DNA of 64,000 nucleotides, from the NCBI GenBank assembly GCA_965199095.1, contig CBDAQM010000003.1:372001-436000 (forward strand), written 5' to 3'. The first letter of the stretch is position 1, and the number at the start of each line of letters is the position of its first letter. The notes beneath the pieces are model-generated. The model did not search any database, was not told the origin of the DNA, and was given only the letters and a program-made list of their open reading frames with translations. The position numbers and the translations under genes were made by a program. Below, one piece after another: positions 1-7,192 of the stretch. This DNA comes from LMUY01 sp965199095 (GTDB lineage Bacteria; Pseudomonadota; Alphaproteobacteria; Acetobacterales; Acetobacteraceae).

Positions 1-1
1 C

Positions 2-1447
2 TACATCACCGGGCGGCAATTGCCGGACAAGGCGATCAGCGTGCTGGACACCGCCTGCGCCCGCGTCGCGGTGGGGATGGCCACCGCCCCGGCCGCCATA
101 GAGGATGCCCGGCTGCGCGTCAGCACCGCCGAAGCCGAGATCGCCCGGCTGGACCGCGAGGAGCGCACCGGCCGCGACCACGCCGCGCGGCTGGACCACC
201 TGCGCGCGGTGGTGGCGGAGGGTGGGGTTGAGCTCGAAACGCTCCAACAGCGCTGGGACGCCGAGCGTGCCTTGGCCGCCACCATCGGCGAACGGCTCGC
301 GGCCTTGGAGCGCCCGGCTGAGACGGCGCAGGACCCGGCGGAGCGGGCCGAGGCGGTTGCCGCGCTGCGGGCGGAACTGGGCGAACTCGGCTCCGGCAGC
401 GGTGGCGCGATGGTGCCGGTGTGGGTGGACGGCGAGACCGTGGCGCAGGTGATCGCCGGCTGGACCGGCATCCCGGTCGGCCGGCTGGCGCAGGACGAGA
501 TCAGCGCCATCCGCTCGCTTCAGGCGCGGATGGGGGAACGGCTGGTCGGGCAGGACCAGGCGCTGGCCGCCATCGCGCGGCGCATCCAGATCTACCATGC
601 CGGCCTGGCGGAGGTGGGAAAGCCCGTCGGCGTGTTCCTGCTCGCCGGGCCCAGCGGCGTGGGCAAGACGGAGACGGCGCTGACCCTGGCCGAGCTGATG
701 TATGGCGGCGAGCGGGCGCTGGTCGTCATCAACATGTCCGAGTTCCAGGAGGCGCACACCGTGGCGCTGCTGAAGGGCGCGCCGCCGGGCTATGTGGGGT
801 ACGGCACCGGCGGCATCCTGACGGAGGCGGTCCGGCGCCAGCCCTACTCCGTCGTGCTGCTGGACGAGGTGGAGAAGGCGCATCCCGACGTGCTGGAGAT
901 GTTCTACCAGGTGTTCGACAAGGGCCACATGGAGGACGCGGAGGGCACCGCGGTGGATTTCCGCAACTGCCTGTTCCTGCTGACCAGCAATTTGGGCACG
1001 GAGGAGCTGATGCGGCTCTGCTCCGGCCCGCTGCGCCCGGAACTGGATGAGGCGCAGGCCGTGTTGCGCCCGGCGCTGCTGCGGCGGCTGAAGCCGGCCC
1101 TGCTGGGGCGCATGACGGTGATCCCGTACTATCCCGTGTCCGACGACGTGCTGCGCGCCATCGTCGGCATGAAGCTGGACCGGCTGCGGCGGCGGCTGGA
1201 GGCGCAGCACGGCGCGGCCATGCAGTTCGGCCCGGAACTGGCCGGCACGATCGCCGCCCGCTGCACCGAGGTCGATAGCGGCGCGCGCAACATCGACCAG
1301 ATCCTGACCGGAAGCCTGCTGCCCGGCCTGGCGGAGCTGGTGCTGTCCCGCATGGCGGAGAACCAGCCCTTCACCGCCGTGACGGTCGGGCATGACGGCG
1401 CCAGCTTCACCTACGCCTTCGAGCCGGCGGAGGTGGCCCCGGCCTGA
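2..1447 (+). CDS. clpV: T6SS ATPase ClpV (TssH), C-terminal half, cut by window start
   Basis: ClpV is the cytosolic AAA+ unfoldase that recycles the contracted TssB-TssC sheath of the type VI secretion system. The frame is open from base 2, so this is the last ~480 residues of a protein usually near 850-900; the N domain and first AAA module lie upstream. Visible are the coiled middle region, then the second AAA module with Walker A GPSGVGKTE, the ClpV-typical run FQEAHTVALLKGAPPG followed by YVGYG, Walker B VVLLDEVEKAH and sensor-1 LLTSNLG. The FQEAHTV-LLKGAPPGYVGYG signature separates it from ClpB, which carries ERHAVSRLIGAPPGYVGYE at this place. The TGA stop overlaps the vgrG start by one base, so the two are probably translationally coupled in one T6SS operon. 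Confidence 0.95.
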   Translation, partial: YITGRQLPDKAISVLDTACARVAVGMATAPAAIEDARLRVSTAEAEIARLDREERTGRDHAARLDHLRAVVAEGGVELETLQQRWDAERALAATIGERLAALERPAETAQDPAERAEAVAALRAELGELGSGSGGAMVPVWVDGETVAQVIAGWTGIPVGRLAQDEISAIRSLQARMGERLVGQDQALAAIARRIQIYHAGLAEVGKPVGVFLLAGPSGVGKTETALTLAELMYGGERALVVINMSEFQEAHTVALLKGAPPGYVGYGTGGILTEAVRRQPYSVVLLDEVEKAHPDVLEMFYQVFDKGHMEDAEGTAVDFRNCLFLLTSNLGTEELMRLCSGPLRPELDEAQAVLRPALLRRLKPALLGRMTVIPYYPVSDDVLRAIVGMKLDRLRRRLEAQHGAAMQFGPELAGTIAARCTEVDSGARNIDQILTGSLLPGLAELVLSRMAENQPFTAVTVGHDGASFTYAFEPAEVAPA

Positions 1448-3495
1448 TGTCGGCGTCCCCGCAACAGGATGAGCTGACCAAGATCACCACCACGCTCGGC
1501 GCGGGCGCGTTGATCATCGACGATCTGGAGGGCGAGGAAGGCCTTTCCACCCTGTTCCACTACCGCCTCCGCGTCACCAGCCCGGCGGAGGACACGGATG
1601 TCGGCTCTCTCGTCGCGACGGAGGCCACGGTCAGCGTGCAGGGCGGCGACTACCAACGGCGCTGGATCCACGGCGTCATCACCCGGGTGCAGATGCTGTC
1701 GGTGGAGCCGCTCACCAAATGGGTGCACTGGGCGATCGAGTTGCGGCCCCGCCTCAGCCTGCTCGGCCTGGGGGCGGATAGCCGGATCTTCCAGAACCAG
1801 AGCGTGCCGGACATTGTCTCCGCCGTGCTGACGGCCCAGGGGGTGACGGCGGTGGAAAAGTCGCTGACCGGCACCTACAGCGCGCGCGAGTATTGCGTGC
1901 AGTACCGCGAAACCCACCTGGACTTCATCCGCCGCCTGCTGGAGAGCGAAGGCATCTTCTTTTTCTTCAAGCACGCGGACGGGGCGCACACCCTGGTGCT
2001 GGGCGACGACTCCGACGCCCATCCGGACGTCCCGAACACGCCGACGCTGCGGTTCCGCGCCAACGTCGCCTACAAGGTAGACGAAGACGACATCATCTCC
2101 GACGTGGCGATGGAGCAGCGCATCGTCAGCGGCGCCTACGGGGTCAACAACTTCAAGTTCGAGACGCCGTCCACCCCGCTCTACAGCAAGGTCACCGGCG
2201 TGCAGACCGCGCTGGAGGTGAACGACTACCCCGCCCCGCACGCCACCACCGACGTCGGCGAGGCCATCGCCCGCCGCCGGCTGGAGGCGCTGGAGGTGGA
2301 TGCAAAACTGCTGTCCGGCAGCGGCATGCTGCGCAACCTGATCGCCGGCTACAAATTCACCCTCTCCGAGCACGCCAAGACGGCGTTGAACGGCGCCTAT
2401 GTCGTGCGCTCCCTGGCCGTGCGGGCCCGGCGCGGCGAGTACAACGCCAGCTTCACCGCCTTTCCCGCCAGCGTGCCGTTCCGCCCGCCACTGCTGATCC
2501 GGCCGCCGCTGATCGCCTCCACCCAGACCGCGATGGTGGTCGGCAAGCAGGGGGAGGAGCAGTGGCTGGATAGCTATGGCCGGGTGAAGGTGCAGTTTCA
2601 CTGGGACCGGGTCGGCAGCTCGGACGAGAACAGCTCCTGCTGGGTGCGGGTGGCGCAGGGGCTGGCGGGCAAGGGCTGGGGCGCGGTGTTCCTGCCCCGC
2701 ATCGGGCACGAGGTCGTGGTGTCGTTCCTGGAGGGCGACCCCGACCAGCCGCTGATCACGGGCGCGGTCTACAACGCCACCACCACGCCGCCCTACGCCC
2801 TGCCGACGGAGCAGACCAAGAGCACGATCATGTCGCAAAGCACCAAGAACGGTGCGGGCAAGTCCAACGAGCTCCGGTTCGAGGACAAGCTGGACAGCGA
2901 GGAGTTCTATGCCCACGCGCAGAAGGACATGCTAGTCGTGGTGGAGAACGACGAAACCCGCACGATCAAGCACAACCAGGCCGAAACGATCACCAACGAC
3001 GCCACGCTGACCGTGAACCACGACAACACCATCACGGTGAAGAACAACCGGTCCCGCACCGTCAGCCAGGGCAACGACACGCTGGCGGTGTCGCAGGGCA
3101 CGCGGTCCGTGACCGTGCAGGGCAACGAGACGCACACCAACCACGCCAACTTTACCCAGTCCGTGGACGGCAACCATAAGCTGACGGTGACCGGGGACCT
3201 GACGATCGAGGTAACCGGCGCGCTGAGCATCAAGGCCGCGTCGATTACGATGCAGTCGACGAGCGGCAATGTCGGGCTGCAATCGGCCTTGGCGTTCAAG
3301 GCGGAATCAGGGACCACCTTCGATCTGAAGTCTGGCATTGCCATGACCCTTTCGTCTAACCTGACCATGGACCTGAAGGCCCAGGCGAGTTGGAGCGCGC
3401 AGGGGCTCACGGCCGCACTGAAGGGCGACACCATGGCGGAGGCGAGCGGAGGGGCGATGCTGAAGCTGTCCGGCGCCATCGTGAAGATCAATTAG
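1447..3495 (+). CDS. vgrG: VgrG / TssI spike protein of the type VI secretion system
   Basis: VgrG trimers form the gp27-gp5-like tip of the T6SS tube and carry effectors. The 682-residue length fits an unspecialised VgrG. Residues ~10-350 are the gp27-like base (DDLEGEEGLSTLFHYRL, YCVQYRETHLDFIRRLLE, EGIFFFFKH). Residues ~375-455 are the gp5 OB fold (WLDSYGRVKVQFHWDR, SSCWVRVAQ, GKGWGAVFLPRIGHEVVV, GDPDQPLITGAVYN). After ~residue 480 comes the beta-helical needle of short polar repeats (NETRTIKHNQAETI, NDTLAVSQGTRSV). The C-terminus ends shortly after the needle, with no fused toxin domain, so cargo must be loaded separately. The ATG overlaps the clpV stop (TGATG). Confidence 0.96.
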   Translation: MSASPQQDELTKITTTLGAGALIIDDLEGEEGLSTLFHYRLRVTSPAEDTDVGSLVATEATVSVQGGDYQRRWIHGVITRVQMLSVEPLTKWVHWAIELRPRLSLLGLGADSRIFQNQSVPDIVSAVLTAQGVTAVEKSLTGTYSAREYCVQYRETHLDFIRRLLESEGIFFFFKHADGAHTLVLGDDSDAHPDVPNTPTLRFRANVAYKVDEDDIISDVAMEQRIVSGAYGVNNFKFETPSTPLYSKVTGVQTALEVNDYPAPHATTDVGEAIARRRLEALEVDAKLLSGSGMLRNLIAGYKFTLSEHAKTALNGAYVVRSLAVRARRGEYNASFTAFPASVPFRPPLLIRPPLIASTQTAMVVGKQGEEQWLDSYGRVKVQFHWDRVGSSDENSSCWVRVAQGLAGKGWGAVFLPRIGHEVVVSFLEGDPDQPLITGAVYNATTTPPYALPTEQTKSTIMSQSTKNGAGKSNELRFEDKLDSEEFYAHAQKDMLVVVENDETRTIKHNQAETITNDATLTVNHDNTITVKNNRSRTVSQGNDTLAVSQGTRSVTVQGNETHTNHANFTQSVDGNHKLTVTGDLTIEVTGALSIKAASITMQSTSGNVGLQSALAFKAESGTTFDLKSGIAMTLSSNLTMDLKAQASWSAQGLTAALKGDTMAEASGGAMLKLSGAIVKIN

Positions 3496-3534
3496 TAGAT
3501 CGACTCCATGAAACCGACCCTAACGAGCGGACGT

Positions 3535-3608
3535 CGTAGGGTGGGCTTTAGCCCACCATGGCCTCCTACGTCGCCGCCTCGAAGCGGTGGGCTGAAGCCC
3601 ACCCTACG
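3535..3608. repeat. Palindromic REP-like repeat after vgrG
   Basis: Two ~23-base arms form an inverted repeat: the left arm (3535-3557) reads CGTAGGGTGGGC-TTTA-GCCCACC and the right arm (3586-3608) is its near-complement, GGTGGGC-TGAA-GCCCACCCTACG. Each arm is itself a small hairpin (GTGGGC/GCCCAC). Nested hairpins of this GTAGGGTGGGC type are familiar as dispersed intergenic palindromes in many proteobacteria. It sits between vgrG and the MORN gene and could also act as a transcription attenuator or mRNA-end stabiliser. Confidence 0.75.
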
Positions 3609-3671
3609 AAGGGCCGGCGTCAGGCGGCGCGCTAGAAGTCGTTTCATGAAAACGCTGTACTAGGCGCGCCC

Positions 3672-4460
3672 ATGGATGGCTCGCCCACCCGGCCGGCGAA
3701 GGCGGCACCGGATGCCGTAGCGGCTCCCCCGGCCCTGCCGGAAGCGGCCAACCCGAGCGCTGACGGCCAGCCGCCGCTGGACGGCACGGCGACCGTGTTG
3801 GACGAACGCGGCGCCCGGCGGCTGAGCGCCGACTACGCCGGCGGCGTGCTGCATGGCGAGATGGTGGGTTACGGCCCGGAAGGCGGCGTCAGCCAGCGGG
3901 CGGAGTTCGCCGGCGGCCGGCCGCACGGGCTGACCCGCCTCTACGAGGCTGGCGACCTGGTGCAAACCATCCCGTTCCACGAGGGTGTGCGGCACGGCAC
4001 CGTCGTGTGCTACCACCGTGGCAGCATCACCGCCCAGTTGCCATTCGTCGCCGGGGTCCAGCACGGCGAGGCGACGTTCCACGGCAGCAACGAGGCAGTG
4101 GCGGCGCGGCTGCCCTACCAGAACGGCCAGTTGCATGGGACGGCCCGGTATTTCGACCCGGCCGGCCGCCTCCTGCGGGAGGCCCACTACGCCCGTGGCG
4201 ACCTGAACGGCGACAGCCTGAGCTACTATCCGAACGGCCAAATCAGCGAGCGCAGTTTCTACGTCACGGGCAAGTTGGAGGGCGAACAACTCGCCTATTT
4301 CCCGAACGGGCGGCTGATGCGCCGCGCGCTGTTCCGCGCCGGCAATCCGGTCGGTCCGGCGGCCGTGTATGACCCGGCCGGCCGCGCCGTGCCGGACATG
4401 CCCGCGCCGCCGCCGGCAGGCCCGAGGCGGCCCGCCCCGGCGCCCGCCGCGCGCTTCTGA
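3672..4460 (+). CDS. MORN-repeat (YwqK-like) protein following vgrG
   Basis: A 262-residue protein made almost entirely of about eight ~23-residue MORN-type units of the pattern G-x(2,3)-H/G-G...Y/F-x(2)-G-x(3)-R (GGVLHGEMVGYGPEGG, GGRPHGLTRLYEAGD, NGQLHGTARYFDPAGR, TGKLEGEQLAYFPNGR). The first ~55 residues are Pro/Ala-rich and probably disordered, and so is the tail. There is no signal peptide. Such proteins are annotated as the YwqK family, and MORN arrays next to vgrG often act as adaptors or immunity-like partners of T6SS effectors; that role here is inference from position. The start is the ATG 11 bases after the repeat-rich leader; no strong ribosome binding site is visible. Confidence 0.75.
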   Translation: MDGSPTRPAKAAPDAVAAPPALPEAANPSADGQPPLDGTATVLDERGARRLSADYAGGVLHGEMVGYGPEGGVSQRAEFAGGRPHGLTRLYEAGDLVQTIPFHEGVRHGTVVCYHRGSITAQLPFVAGVQHGEATFHGSNEAVAARLPYQNGQLHGTARYFDPAGRLLREAHYARGDLNGDSLSYYPNGQISERSFYVTGKLEGEQLAYFPNGRLMRRALFRAGNPVGPAAVYDPAGRAVPDMPAPPPAGPRRPAPAPAARF

Positions 4461-4491
4461 ACGGCATGCTGCCGCAGCGCCCCGTCGCCGC

Positions 4492-5256
4492 ATGCTAGGC
4501 TCGTTGCGCACCCGCATCTTCGTCATCCTGGTGGCGCCCGTGCTGCTGGCGACGACGCTTGCGGCGGTTGCCTCCTTCGATTTCCTGCAGCGCTCCTTCT
4601 CCAGCCTGCTGCAGCAGCGCATGACGGTGCTGGCGGACGACATCGGCTCCCTGGCGGAGGAGAACGACACGCTGGGGCAGAGCCTGGCCAGCTTCACCCC
4701 CTTGCAGCGCCGCCTGGAAGTGGAGAAATCCCGCAACCCCGACGTGGCGGCGATCGCGGTGCTCAACGGCGGCGGCGCCGTGGTGTTCGACACCGACCGG
4801 CCCGTGATCGGCAGCCACGCCCCGGAGGACTGGCTGCCGGGGACGGGCCTCGGCACCCAGGTCTGGAGCCAGTCGGCGGCTGACGGCCTGATCATCGCCT
4901 CGCCGATCATCAACAGCTTCGGCCGTCCGATCGGGGCCGTCGTGGTCCGCGTGTCGAACGCGCTGGTGGGGTTCCGCAAGGCCGAGGCGTTCCGCATGGT
5001 GGGGCTGGCCGGCGTCGGTTTCCTGCTGCTGGCTGCGGTCGCCGCCTTCCTCGCCGCCGGGCCGCTCGCACGCATGATCCGCGCTGGGATGGCGGACGCC
5101 GTGCGGGAGATCGACCAGGCCGGCCGCAGGGCCGCGGGAGCGGTCGATGACGGCACGGCGATGCCCGGGACGGGATTGCTGGCCCGGCTGCTGCCGCTGC
5201 TGCACCCGCTGGAAGAGGCGGAGCGGACGTTGCGGCAGATCGACGAGGGTGCTTAG
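4492..5256 (+). CDS. Short two-TM periplasmic sensor protein without output domain
   Basis: 254 residues. An N-terminal membrane helix (RIFVILVAPVLLATTLAAVAS), a ~120-residue periplasmic segment with a PDC/Cache-like core (VAAIAVLNGGGAVVFDTDRPVIG; IIASPIINSFGRPIGAVVVRVS), a second membrane helix (VGLAGVGFLLLAAVAAFLAAG) and then only ~60 cytoplasmic residues, with none of the usual HAMP, kinase or methyl-accepting domains. The ATG at 4492 was chosen because it directly precedes the basic residue-plus-hydrophobic start; a longer frame upstream overlaps the MORN gene. The stop overlaps the next start. It looks like a receptor subunit that must pass its signal to its neighbours. I do not recognise a named family. 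Confidence 0.7.
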   Translation: MLGSLRTRIFVILVAPVLLATTLAAVASFDFLQRSFSSLLQQRMTVLADDIGSLAEENDTLGQSLASFTPLQRRLEVEKSRNPDVAAIAVLNGGGAVVFDTDRPVIGSHAPEDWLPGTGLGTQVWSQSAADGLIIASPIINSFGRPIGAVVVRVSNALVGFRKAEAFRMVGLAGVGFLLLAAVAAFLAAGPLARMIRAGMADAVREIDQAGRRAAGAVDDGTAMPGTGLLARLLPLLHPLEEAERTLRQIDEGA

Positions 5257-7192
5257 CCCGGTGCGCCCGATCCTGCCCCCTGGGTTCGGCCGCACCCTGC
5301 TGCTGGTGGCTGCCGGGCTGTCGCTGCTGCCCTGCCTGGCCATCTTGGTGACGACCATCGGCGCCTATGACGGGCAGTTGCAGCCGGAGGCGGTGCGCGG
5401 CTTGCAAGCGGTCGGCCGCACCGTGGCCCTGCCGCTGGAGCGTGCCTTCGCAATCGGCATCCCGTTTGCGCAACTGCGCGGCGTGGACAGTTTCCTGGAC
5501 GCGGTGCTGTCGGACAACCCGGCCGTGCAGCAGATCGCGATTGATCCGGCGCCGGGCAGCGCGGCCGCGGGCTACCGCCGCACGGCGCCAGGGGAGGCAG
5601 GCGGATGGAGCGTGCAGGTGCCGGTGGCGCCGGCGGGCCGCGCGATGGCGACCGTCACGCTGACGGAGCAGGCCAGCGTGACTGAGGCGGTCTACCGCAC
5701 CATCGTCCGCGACCTGCTGGTGGCCGCGGTGGTGGCGCTCGTCGCGGGCGCGTTGCTGACACGCTGCCTGGTCGGCGTGCTCCTGGCCGCCCCGGCGGAG
5801 ATGGCGGAGCAGGTCCTGGCCGGCGCCATGGCGGGCGACCTGTCGCGGGTCGCTGCCCACGCATCGGCCGGTGGGGAGATCGGCGCCTTGCTGGCGACGG
5901 TGAACCGGCTGGTCCGCCAGCTTTCCGATCGGGTGGAGGAGCTGTTGATCTACGCCCGCGAGGTGCGGGTCGTCGCCGCCGGCGGGGCGGCGGCGGGGCG
6001 GGTGGAGCAACTGTCCAACGGCGTCCAGCGGCGGTTCCGGCTGAGCCCGGCAATGGTCAGCCTGCAGCCCGCTTTCAGCGCGCCGTTGGCCGGGTTCGCC
6101 GGCCTGGTCGCCATGACCGCCCTTGTCTTGCAGGTTCCGGCATTGAGCCGGCTGGCGTTCGGCCTGGGCGGGGCAGGGCGGTTCAGCGTCGTGGTCGGGA
6201 TCCTCCTCGCGGCGCTCGTGCCCGGTGGCTTCTGGGCCGCCGCCGTAAAGAAGGCCGGGCGTCGGTTGACGCTGCTGCTGGCGCTCGCCATGGCCTTGCT
6301 GCCGCAGGCGGCATCGTTCGTCCTGCCGCCCGGGGCGGGGCGGGGATGGGCGGGCGCCGTGCTCGGCGCGGTGCTTCCTTTGGCGGCCGTCGCCGGGCTG
6401 ACCGGCATGGTGCGGATGGGCGCCGGCCGCGCAGGCGCCGACCGGTCGTTGTTGCAGGCCACGATCCCGGGGCTCGCCTGTGGCTGCGGCCTGATCGGGC
6501 TGATCCCGTATGACGGCGTCATCGGCGGGCTGTCGGCATGCCTGACCGTGCTGACGTTCCTGTTGCTGCTGTCGGCGCCGCCTGCCGACGGTGGGTCGGC
6601 CGCCCTGGACCTCGCCAGGCTGGTCCGTGCGCTCGGCCAGCGGCGGGTCGCGTTGTCCGCCGGCCTGGAGGCGCTGGCCGCCTTGTCGCTGTTCGGCATC
6701 GCCGCCGCGATCCTGCCGGAGGAGAGTGCCGTCGGACTCGGGGCTGAGAGCCTGTCGCGGTGGGCGCAACTGACGTTCTACGCCGCCGCCGCCATGCTGG
6801 GCCATTCCGCCCTGTCTGACTGGCGGGATGGCGGTTCGCGGCCCGGGCCACGGCTGTATCCCGCGGCGGTCGCGACCGCCGCCCTGCTGCTCGCCGCCCT
6901 CCTGGTGGCGCCGCAGACGTCGAGCCTGGTGCCGCTCGGGCTGTTGACGGGATGCACCAACAGCTGGGCGCAGTCGAACGCCCGGCGCGCTGTCGCGGGG
7001 CTCGGCCGCCACGCGGCGGCGCTGCCGCGTGTGGCAGGCTTTGCCGGCGCCGCGGCCGGCTTACTTGCCGGGGCGCTGCTCTCCGTCGAGGGGGCGCTCG
7101 CCTGGCTCGGTGCGGTTCCCGCCGCCGCCGTCATCGTCGCTGCGATCACCGTGGCCCGTGGCGTGGGGACCGGGGGCCGAAATGGGCGCTGA
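5249..7192 (+). CDS. Sensor-HAMP-like-polytopic membrane fusion protein
   Basis: About 647 residues. The N-terminus repeats the architecture of the gene before it: membrane helix (TLLLVAAGLSLLPCLAILVTT), a ~120-residue periplasmic domain, a second helix (DLLVAAVVALVAGALLTRCLVGVLL, quoted by ends only) and a HAMP-like linker (AGAMAGDLSRV...GGEIGALLATVNRLV). Instead of an output enzyme the rest (~residue 270 on) is a string of about ten hydrophobic helices with charged loops, reminiscent of a transporter fold but not recognised. The start is a GTG at 5249 overlapping the previous stop; GTG 5261 is an alternative. The stop overlaps the next gene by 11 bases. A sensory module joined to a polytopic domain is unusual. 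Confidence 0.65.
   Translation: MLSPVRPILPPGFGRTLLLVAAGLSLLPCLAILVTTIGAYDGQLQPEAVRGLQAVGRTVALPLERAFAIGIPFAQLRGVDSFLDAVLSDNPAVQQIAIDPAPGSAAAGYRRTAPGEAGGWSVQVPVAPAGRAMATVTLTEQASVTEAVYRTIVRDLLVAAVVALVAGALLTRCLVGVLLAAPAEMAEQVLAGAMAGDLSRVAAHASAGGEIGALLATVNRLVRQLSDRVEELLIYAREVRVVAAGGAAAGRVEQLSNGVQRRFRLSPAMVSLQPAFSAPLAGFAGLVAMTALVLQVPALSRLAFGLGGAGRFSVVVGILLAALVPGGFWAAAVKKAGRRLTLLLALAMALLPQAASFVLPPGAGRGWAGAVLGAVLPLAAVAGLTGMVRMGAGRAGADRSLLQATIPGLACGCGLIGLIPYDGVIGGLSACLTVLTFLLLLSAPPADGGSAALDLARLVRALGQRRVALSAGLEALAALSLFGIAAAILPEESAVGLGAESLSRWAQLTFYAAAAMLGHSALSDWRDGGSRPGPRLYPAAVATAALLLAALLVAPQTSSLVPLGLLTGCTNSWAQSNARRAVAGLGRHAAALPRVAGFAGAAAGLLAGALLSVEGALAWLGAVPAAAVIVAAITVARGVGTGGRNGR

Noticed and set aside
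1411..2916. Long minus-strand frame opposite vgrG
   Set aside because: It is antisense to a clear VgrG, is Gly/Arg/Ala/His-rich without domain resemblance, and reflects the codon bias of GC-rich DNA. The same applies to long antisense frames at 4910-7012, 7146-9224, 8896-10773, 31449-33080 and 42377-44128.
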